10,981 nt of DNA from Burkholderiales bacterium (GTDB lineage Bacteria > Pseudomonadota > Gammaproteobacteria > Burkholderiales > SG8-39), in the NCBI GenBank assembly GCA_016649475.1, contig JAENXP010000027.1, forward strand, positions 1 through 10,981. The letters are read 5' to 3'. Below the pieces are notes generated by a model. The model was not told the DNA's origin, did no database searches, and saw nothing but the letters and a program-made list of their open reading frames with translations. This document shows positions 1 through 4,880 of this stretch, piece after piece (position 1 is the stretch's first letter; each line of letters opens with the position of its first letter). A program made the translations under genes and the position numbers.

Positions 1-723
1 ATTCTTCTTCCGCTTGTCGAGATAGCGCTGCGCCCCCGCGGCTACCGCGAAAAGCTGGCCGCGGTCCAGCGCTTCGCCCGGCGGCAAATAGTCCGCGGCA
101 CGCCACGCCGCGCTGATCGCACCCGCTTCGAGCAGCAGGCGTATGCGTTCCCACACCTGTCGGTTGGTCAACCGGCCGTCGGCGATTAGCGCTTCGGCCA
201 GTGGCACACAGCCCTCTGGCAGTTCACGCGGCGCATACCACTGCGCGCGGACTTCGGACAGGGCCGAGGCATCCCTTTGTTCCCACCGATCCTGCAGGGC
301 GTAGCAGACGATATCTTCGTCCTCGTTGACCAGCAGTTTATGTTCGGCCCGGAACAGATCCCATTGATGCTTCTTCCCCAGTACCTTGAGCCAATCCTTG
401 CGCACCTGCTCGGCGAGCACGCTGCCCTGCTCGCGCGCGAGGAAGGCGAGTACTTCTTCCGGGGTGGCGTCCTCGAGACGCGGGCGCAGCAGCCAGGATT
501 CGACGTAGGGTTGGAGCAGATAGCCCTGCAACTTCTCGTTGTAGCGGGCGATCTTGTCGTAATCGCCTTTGCGCACCGCAGCGTGCGCAGCGAGGAAAAT
601 CTCCTCCGGCGTCTGCGGCCGGGACGCTCGCGCCTGCGGCGCAAGGGGCGCAAGCGCGAGGCCTAGGGCGAGCATTAGCCCGCACAATAACGGTGCTATA
701 GTGACTTTTTTGCCTAAGCCCAT
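1..723 (-). CDS. slt: Soluble lytic murein transglycosylase, N-terminal part (cut by window edge)
   Basis: Reading the minus strand from an ATG at 723 gives 241 open codons running off the window. The N-terminus is a textbook Sec signal peptide: KK at residues 5-6, a Leu/Ala-rich core, and a probable cut after ARA at residues 31-33, before SRPQTPEE. The mature part is alpha-helical and resembles the superhelical U-domain of Slt70-type enzymes (for example FLAAHAAVRKGDYDKIARY, and later DGRLTNRQVWERIR). The catalytic GH23 domain, which would cleave peptidoglycan glycan strands to 1,6-anhydro products in the periplasm, lies outside the window, so the assignment rests on the N-terminal domain only. 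The gene is divergent from the cyclo-ligase gene with 36 bases between starts. No convincing ribosome binding site precedes the ATG; the signal peptide supports this start. Confidence 0.85.
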   Translation of the reverse strand, partial: MGLGKKVTIAPLLCGLMLALGLALAPLAPQARASRPQTPEEIFLAAHAAVRKGDYDKIARYNEKLQGYLLQPYVESWLLRPRLEDATPEEVLAFLAREQGSVLAEQVRKDWLKVLGKKHQWDLFRAEHKLLVNEDEDIVCYALQDRWEQRDASALSEVRAQWYAPRELPEGCVPLAEALIADGRLTNRQVWERIRLLLEAGAISAAWRAADYLPPGEALDRGQLFAVAAGAQRYLDKRKKN

Positions 724-740
724 GATGGGACTAGTATAAA
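710..740 (+). promoter_or_regulatory. Possible divergent promoter between slt and the cyclo-ligase gene
   Basis: On the plus strand TTGCCT (710-715) and TATAAA (735-740) form a sigma-70-like pair, but the 19-base spacer is long. On the minus strand TATACT (738-733) overlaps the same bases and could be the -10 for slt, although I see no good -35 for it and the resulting leader would be only a few bases. The gap between the two genes is so short that both promoters must lie in or next to the coding ends. Judged by eye only. Confidence 0.3.
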
Positions 741-759
741 CGCTCTGTAGACCAGATGG

Positions 760-1470
760 ATGATGCGCGTCAAATATATGCAGCATGCTGAACTAATGGC
801 CTGGCGCAAAACGCTGCGCGGCGAAATGATCGCGCGCCGGCAGGCGGTGCCTGAGGACCGGCTCCACGCCTGGCGTACAGCCATGGACCGGCATCTGGAG
901 CACGGGTTCCCGGGCCTGGCCAGCGGCATTTTGGCGTTCTGCTGGCCGATCCGCAACGAGTACGACGCGCGCCACCTGCTGCGCCGCCTGCGCGAGCGGG
1001 GCGCGACGGCGGCGCTGCCGGTAGTGGTCGCGCCGCAAGCGCCGCTCATTTTTCGCGAATGGCATCCCGGGGTGGAACTGGCACTGGGCAAGCTCGACAT
1101 CCCCTACCCCACAACAGGCGCGGAACTGGTTCCGGATACGGTGTTGCTGCCGATGAACGGCTTCGACCGGCAAGGCTATCGCCTCGGCTACGGCGGCGGT
1201 TTTTTCGACCGCACGCTGCAGAGCCTGGACATGCGCAAACCGCAAGTGATCGGCGTGAGCTACGAGCTCGCCGCGATCGACACCATCCATCCCCAGTCCT
1301 GGGACATTCCCATGGATTACGTGGTCACCGAACGCGGGGTGTACCGGCGCGACTCCGGCAAGCTCGAGTTTCTTGGCGTGCCGCAGGCGCAACGGGTCGA
1401 ACTCAGTTCACCTGTGTGCTATGCCGCCGATATCGCGCCGGGATATTTCGGCGAGGAACCGGAAACTTGA
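760..1470 (+). CDS. ygfA: 5-formyltetrahydrofolate cyclo-ligase (5,10-methenyltetrahydrofolate synthetase)
   Basis: This enzyme uses ATP to convert 5-formyltetrahydrofolate to 5,10-methenyltetrahydrofolate in the cytoplasm, returning the storage folate to the one-carbon pool. The signature is clear: FDRQGYRLGYGGGFFDRTL at about residues 135-153 matches the family's glycine-rich phosphate-binding loop, and GVSYEL followed by MDYVVTERGVYR (about 165-196) is the usual C-terminal block. The N-terminal basic helix (WRKTLRGEMIARRQAV) also fits. The protein is 236 residues, longer than many family members (about 180-200), because about 40 residues follow the conserved VYR block. The start is uncertain: ATGs at 760, 763 and 778 are all in frame and none has a good ribosome binding site. 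It is divergent from slt and ends 4 bases before the ilvA stop on the other strand. Confidence 0.92.
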   Translation: MMRVKYMQHAELMAWRKTLRGEMIARRQAVPEDRLHAWRTAMDRHLEHGFPGLASGILAFCWPIRNEYDARHLLRRLRERGATAALPVVVAPQAPLIFREWHPGVELALGKLDIPYPTTGAELVPDTVLLPMNGFDRQGYRLGYGGGFFDRTLQSLDMRKPQVIGVSYELAAIDTIHPQSWDIPMDYVVTERGVYRRDSGKLEFLGVPQAQRVELSSPVCYAADIAPGYFGEEPET

Positions 1471-1486
1471 TTTCTCAGCCGAGAAA
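1471..1486. terminator. Small hairpin across the convergent gene ends
   Basis: TTTCTC-AGCC-GAGAAA is a perfect 6-bp stem with a 4-base loop. It begins right after the cyclo-ligase stop and covers the ilvA stop (TCA at 1475-1477 on the plus strand). It could help end transcription from both sides, but no T-run follows the stem in either direction, so it is not a standard intrinsic terminator. Confidence 0.25.
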
Positions 1487-2986
1487 CAGCTTGTACGCGG
1501 GGTTCGCGCTCTCGTCCCAGAAGGGATAGCCCAGATCGTGGAGGAAACGGCGGAATTGCGGCATTTCCCTGGGCGGCACCTGCATGCCGACCAGCACACG
1601 GCCGTAGTCGGCGCCGTGATTGCGGTAATGGAACAGACTGATGTTCCAATCCGGGCGCATGCTGTTCAGAAACTTCATCAGCGCGCCCGGGCGCTCGGGA
1701 AACTCGAAGCGGTACAACAGCTCATTCTGCGCCAGCGCCGCGTGCCCCCCGACCAGATGGCGCACATGCAGCTTGGCCATTTCGTTATCGGAGAGATCGA
1801 TGGTCTTGAGGCCGTGGCGGCCGAGATTGCGGATCAGGCGCGCGGTCTCGTCGCGGTCGTGCACCTCGACGCCGACGAACACGTGCGCCTCCTTCGAGCC
1901 GGCGATGCGGTAGTTGAACTCGGTGACGTTGCGCGCGCCCAGGGTGGCGCAGAATTTCCTGTAGCTGCCGGGACGCTCGGGTATGGTCACGGCGAGGATT
2001 GCCTCGCGGTGTTCGCCCACCTCGGCGCGCTCAGCGACGAAGCGCAGGCGGTCGAAATTGGTGTTGGCACCGCAGGCCACCGCAACCAGGGTCCGGCCGC
2101 GCACGCCTTTTTGTTCCACATATGCCTTCGCCCCGGCAATCGCCAGGGCGCCGGCCGGTTCGAGTATGGAGCGTGTCTCCTCGAACACATCCTTGATCGC
2201 GGCGCAGGTCTCGTCGGTATCGACCAGGATGATCTCGTCGACCAGCTGCCGGCACAAGCGGAAGGTTTCCTTGCCCACCTGCTTCACCGCCACGCCGTCG
2301 GCAAACAAGCCCACCTGCGCCAGGCGCACGCGCCGCCCGGCCTTGAGCGAGCGCGCCATGGCGTCCGAATCGACCGGCTGCACGCCGATGATCTTGACCT
2401 CGGGGCGCAGGCGCTTGACGTAGGCGGCGATGCCCGAGATCAGCCCGCCGCCGCCGATGGCGACGAAAATCGCGTCGATCGGAGTTTTTGCCTGGCGCAG
2501 GATTTCCATGCCGATGGTGCCCTGGCCGGCGATCACGTCCGGATCGTCGTAGGGGTGCACGAAGGTGAGCTTGCGTGTGCGCCCCAGTTTGAGCGCGTGC
2601 TTGTAGGCTTCGTCGTAGGAGTCGCCGCAGAGCACCACTTCGGCGCCGCGCGCCAGCACCGCGTTCACCTTGATCCGCGGCGTGGTCACCGGCATCACGA
2701 TCACCGCCTTGCAGTGCAGACGCTGCGCCGCCAGCGCCACTCCCTGGGCGTGGTTGCCGGCCGAGGCCGTGATGACGCCGCGCTTGAGGCTGGACGCAGG
2801 CAGCTGCGCCATTTTGTTGTACGCGCCGCGCAGCTTGAACGAAAATACCGGCTGCATGTCCTCGCGCTTGAGCAGCAGTGTGTTGGAGAGGCGCGCCGAC
2901 AGTATCGGTGCCGCCTCCAGCGGCGATTCGATCGCCACGTCGTAGACGCGCGCCTTGAGGATCTTTTCGAGATAGTCGGGATGCAT
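1475..2986 (-). CDS. ilvA: Threonine ammonia-lyase, biosynthetic (threonine deaminase)
   Basis: This PLP enzyme deaminates threonine to 2-oxobutanoate, the first committed step of isoleucine synthesis. The protein has 503 residues, close to the 514 of E. coli IlvA. The PLP lysine is K51 in FSFKLRGAYN, the phosphate/asparagine loop is SAGNHAQG (75-82), the glycine-rich loop is GGGGLISG (178-185), and the catalytic domain closes with ACGANTNFDRLRF. Two ACT-like regulatory domains follow (about 329-400 and 422-503), each with a PERPG motif. This marks the long, isoleucine-inhibited anabolic form rather than the short catabolic TdcB type. I chose ATG 2986 (MHPDYLEKIL) because family alignment starts there; a longer reading from 3043 adds unlikely residues and crosses the promoter candidate. 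No strong ribosome binding site is visible. The gene stands alone, away from other ilv genes. Confidence 0.97.
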   Translation of the reverse strand: MHPDYLEKILKARVYDVAIESPLEAAPILSARLSNTLLLKREDMQPVFSFKLRGAYNKMAQLPASSLKRGVITASAGNHAQGVALAAQRLHCKAVIVMPVTTPRIKVNAVLARGAEVVLCGDSYDEAYKHALKLGRTRKLTFVHPYDDPDVIAGQGTIGMEILRQAKTPIDAIFVAIGGGGLISGIAAYVKRLRPEVKIIGVQPVDSDAMARSLKAGRRVRLAQVGLFADGVAVKQVGKETFRLCRQLVDEIILVDTDETCAAIKDVFEETRSILEPAGALAIAGAKAYVEQKGVRGRTLVAVACGANTNFDRLRFVAERAEVGEHREAILAVTIPERPGSYRKFCATLGARNVTEFNYRIAGSKEAHVFVGVEVHDRDETARLIRNLGRHGLKTIDLSDNEMAKLHVRHLVGGHAALAQNELLYRFEFPERPGALMKFLNSMRPDWNISLFHYRNHGADYGRVLVGMQVPPREMPQFRRFLHDLGYPFWDESANPAYKLFLG

Positions 2987-3013
2987 GGCGGGCCAGTTCA
3001 ATTGAAGCGTGCA

Positions 3014-3043
3014 AGGGTAGCAGGATGTGCTTCGCCGGGGCAA
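3014..3043 (-). promoter_or_regulatory. Candidate ilvA promoter
   Basis: On the minus strand TTGCCC (3043-3038) and TACCCT (3019-3014) are separated by 18 bases, placing a transcription start about 20 bases before the ilvA ATG. The -35 matches consensus at 4 of 6 positions and the -10 at 3 of 6, so this is a weak prediction. It overlaps the alternative upstream start of the YqaA-like gene, which weakens that alternative slightly. Confidence 0.28.
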
Positions 3044-3067
3044 GGCGCATCCTCAGGCGCGCCCGCC

Positions 3068-3071
3068 GGAG
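3068..3071 (+). promoter_or_regulatory. Ribosome binding site supporting the TTG start of the YqaA-like gene
   Basis: GGAG lies 7 bases before TTG 3079. The competing ATG at 3025 has AAGGG at 3013-3017, also 7 bases upstream, so the binding sites alone do not decide. The TTG start gives an N-terminus almost the same length as E. coli YqaA. Confidence 0.4.
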
Positions 3072-3078
3072 CCGCAGA

Positions 3079-3480
3079 TTGATCGGGGTCGAGGCGAGCC
3101 TCGTAACGCTGCTGGGCTGGAGTTTTCTCGCCTCGACCCTGATTCCCATCAGTTCCGAGGCGGCGCTGTTCGCCGTTCTCAAACTGCACGCGGACCTCGC
3201 CTGGCCTGCGATCGGCGTGGCTACGCTGGGCAACACTCTGGGCGGCCTCACCACCTACCTGATCGGACGCTACATCGGCTCGAAAAAGCCGCTGACCCAG
3301 CTAGAACGCGTCAGGCGCTACGGCAGCCCGCTGCTGGTACTGGCCTGGCTGCCTTTCGTCGGCGACGCGCTATGCCTCGCCGCGGGCTGGGCCAAACTCA
3401 ACTGGGTCGCGGTGGCGCTATGGTCGGCTGCCGGGCGCTTCGCGCGCTACTGGCTGGTGGCGCAGGGAGCACTTTGGTAA
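3079..3480 (+). CDS. yqaA: YqaA/DedA-like inner-membrane protein
   Basis: This is a small integral membrane protein of the YqaA branch of the DedA/SNARE-associated family. It has an N-terminal hydrophobic stretch ending in LIPISSEAAL, a second with GNTLGGLTTYLIGR, and a third region LAWLPFVGDALCLAAGW followed by a final helix. These match E. coli YqaA blocks (TLLPGNSE, GNSLGGLT, SWMPVVGDLLCLLAGW) as I remember them. The molecular role of YqaA is not established; relatives in the DedA family act in membrane homeostasis and lipid carrier recycling. From TTG 3079 the protein has 133 residues; an ATG at 3025 in the same frame would add 18 residues rich in arginine and may instead be the true start. 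It is divergent from ilvA and probably co-transcribed with the small gene that begins 10 bases after its stop. Confidence 0.85.
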   Translation: MIGVEASLVTLLGWSFLASTLIPISSEAALFAVLKLHADLAWPAIGVATLGNTLGGLTTYLIGRYIGSKKPLTQLERVRRYGSPLLVLAWLPFVGDALCLAAGWAKLNWVAVALWSAAGRFARYWLVAQGALW

Positions 3481-3490
3481 GCTAGCGCCC

Positions 3491-3748
3491 ATGGCGACGA
3501 GAAATAGCAGCAGGAAAACCAAGCCGTTCTGGGAACGTGGCTACGCCGGCCACGGCTACTGGCAGGGCAAGGAGAAAATCGGCTGGGTCGCACTTGAAGG
3601 CCAGGGCAAGAACGGTTCCTACCGCTGGCAGGCGGGCAACCGCGCCGGCGAGGTGAAAACTCTGGCCGAGGCCAAGCGTGCGGTGGAGGAAACGCTGCTG
3701 TCGCTGGCGCGGCAACTATCCCTGTTCGAAGATCCGGGCGGAGACTAG
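3491..3748 (+). CDS. Conserved-looking small protein with a C-terminal clamp-binding-type motif
   Basis: An 85-residue, basic, soluble protein of unknown function. It has a disordered Arg/Ser/Lys start, then KPFWERGYAGHGYWQGKEK, rich in aromatics and glycine, and likely short strands (IGWVALEG, GSYRWQAG). A helix TLAEAKRAVEETLLSLAR comes next, and then the tail QLSLFEDPGGD. The order of three strands and one helix could suggest a small nucleic-acid-binding fold, but that is inference. The pentapeptide QLSLF (residues 75-79) equals the known consensus QL(S/D)LF by which many bacterial proteins bind the DnaN sliding clamp. There is no signal peptide or membrane segment. It follows the YqaA-like gene by 10 bases, suggesting one transcript. 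Only a weak ribosome binding site is visible. I believe it is real because the composition is protein-like and the gene packs tightly behind its neighbour, but I cannot name a family. Confidence 0.75.
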   Translation: MATRNSSRKTKPFWERGYAGHGYWQGKEKIGWVALEGQGKNGSYRWQAGNRAGEVKTLAEAKRAVEETLLSLARQLSLFEDPGGD

Positions 3749-3960
3749 AATCGCGCGGTCGCTGCCAAAGCAAAGCGGGCGCGTCCAGGATCTTGCAGTG
3801 CTCCGCGGTGCTTGGTCGATGTGACAGTCTTGCTGACTCCCTACGCGGATTCGCGTTGATGCTTTCTCTTTATGCCTTGCTGATAATTCATCATGCAGAT
3901 GGAAACGTTTCTCTTCTTTCTCACCATTGAGTACGAGTTTCCTTGCTGCACAACACTTTC
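3749..3960. other. Intergenic stretch before the barrel gene
   Basis: A 212-base gap, visibly more AT-rich toward its right end than the flanking genes. Just after the small gene an imperfect stem pairs CGCG..CGCT (3754-3763) with AGCG..CGCG (3774-3783) around a 10-base loop; it has no T-run, so it is at best a weak transcript end. The remainder holds a promoter candidate and no other structure I can support. Confidence 0.4.
3856..3887 (+). promoter_or_regulatory. Possible promoter of the barrel gene
   Basis: TTGATG (3856-3861) and GATAAT (3882-3887, 5 of 6 to consensus) could form a sigma-70 promoter, but the 20-base spacer is longer than usual. The leader would be about 65 bases. Confidence 0.25.
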
Positions 3961-4758
3961 ATGAAATCGGGAAAACGCTTTGCTGTCCGGGCGGCGCTGA
4001 TGGCCTTCGCCGGATTCTCTCTCCCGGTCTGCGCCTACCAGCCTCTTATTACCGACGATACCGGTACCCAGGGCAAAGGCGGCAACCAGCTGGAGTTTGC
4101 GCTTATCGAGGACCGTGCAGAAACAGCCGGCAAGATCGAACGTTTGCGCGCCTTGCCGCTTGTTTATACCCGTGGCGTAACCGAGACGATCGATGTTTTC
4201 GCCGGGCTAGTTTACTCGCAGATTCGATCGGAATCACCCGGAAGCGACGCGAGCGGCAGCAGCGACCCGCTAGTTGGCGTCAAGTGGCGGTTTTACGAAG
4301 ACGAAAAGACCGAAACCAGTTTCGCGCTCAAGCCGGTAATTATCCTGCCGGTTGGCGCCGACCACGATAACGTCGCGCTGGGCAACGGGAAAGCCTCCGG
4401 CAACCTGACCTTCATTCTCACGCACGAAACCGCGTTCGGCGCCATACACTTCAACGCAGGCGTGTCCCGCAACCGCTATCGCGATATTTTACAGAATCCA
4501 GACGCGACGACGACGCGCGTCTCGATCGCTCCTGTATGGGGCGTAAGCGCGCAATGGAAGCTGGCCTTCGACGTGGGAACGGAATCCCAGCGCGCCGAGG
4601 GCGCCCGAGTACGCGCATATTATGCAGAACTAGGCGCGATCTACTCGCCAAGCAAGGATCTTGACTGGTCGCTCGGCGTATTGCGTTCGTCCAACAATGA
4701 CAGTCCCGGCACGACGAGGAATACTGCATCTGCAGGCCTTGCCTGGAGATTCAGGTAA
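3961..4758 (+). CDS. Outer-membrane beta-barrel protein, Phenol_MetA_deg / putative transporter type
   Basis: The 265-residue product begins with a Sec signal peptide (KSGKR, hydrophobic core, probable cut after PVCA at residue 25). The mature N-terminus YQPLITDDTGTQGKGGNQLE matches the typical opening of the Phenol_MetA_deg family (Pfam PF13557), in which a ...LTTDDAGT... motif precedes the barrel. The rest alternates short amphipathic strands (FALKPVIILPVG, TFILTHETAFGAIHFNAG, YYAELGAIYSP), as expected of an outer-membrane barrel, and ends LAWRFR. The last residue is Arg rather than the aromatic usually favoured by the BAM machinery, with Phe one before the end. The substrate is unknown; the family name comes from a gene in a phenol-degradation cluster and does not prove that role. 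A TTG at 3943 is in frame, but ATG 3961 gives the cleaner signal peptide. No pathway genes are adjacent. Confidence 0.78.
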   Translation: MKSGKRFAVRAALMAFAGFSLPVCAYQPLITDDTGTQGKGGNQLEFALIEDRAETAGKIERLRALPLVYTRGVTETIDVFAGLVYSQIRSESPGSDASGSSDPLVGVKWRFYEDEKTETSFALKPVIILPVGADHDNVALGNGKASGNLTFILTHETAFGAIHFNAGVSRNRYRDILQNPDATTTRVSIAPVWGVSAQWKLAFDVGTESQRAEGARVRAYYAELGAIYSPSKDLDWSLGVLRSSNNDSPGTTRNTASAGLAWRFR

Positions 4759-4780
4759 GCAAAGCGTTTGCCCGGGTCTG

Positions 4781-4804
4781 TAACGAAAGGGGGGGATACC
4801 CCCC
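4781..4804 (-). terminator. Probable terminator of uvrD
   Basis: Seven G (4789-4795), ATA, then six C (4799-4804) form a 6-bp all-GC stem with a tight loop. Read on the minus strand, the stem is followed by a T-rich stretch (TTTCGTT), which fits a weak intrinsic terminator about 77 bases after the uvrD stop. For the plus-strand barrel gene it lies 31 bases past the stop but is not followed by T residues. Confidence 0.4.
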
Positions 4805-4823
4805 TCGCGCTCCCCTGATCAAG

Positions 4824-4851
4824 CCCGTAACAAATTAACTTTTGTCGCGGG
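4824..4851. repeat. Imperfect hairpin in the convergent gap
   Basis: CCCG (4824-4827) pairs with CGGG (4848-4851) and ACAAA (4830-4834) with TTTGT (4841-4845), with one wobble and one mismatch between them and a 6-base loop. It lies between the barrel gene and uvrD. A role in ending transcription is possible; no T-run follows it. Confidence 0.35.
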
Positions 4852-4859
4852 TCATTACG

Positions 4860-4875
4860 AGCGGCTCACGCCGCT
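4860..4875. repeat. Hairpin just after the uvrD stop
   Basis: AGCGGC-TCAC-GCCGCT is a perfect 6-bp stem with a 4-base loop, starting 5 bases past the uvrD stop on the minus strand. No T-run follows in either direction; it may protect the 3' end of the uvrD message. Confidence 0.35.
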
Positions 4876-4880
4876 TCCTG

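Noticed and set aside
1373..3082. A 569-codon open frame on the plus strand opposite ilvA
   Set aside because: It is the antisense shadow of ilvA. High-GC genes often leave long open antisense frames, the product is rich in His/Arg/Ala without any motif, and ilvA is intact with all its catalytic residues.
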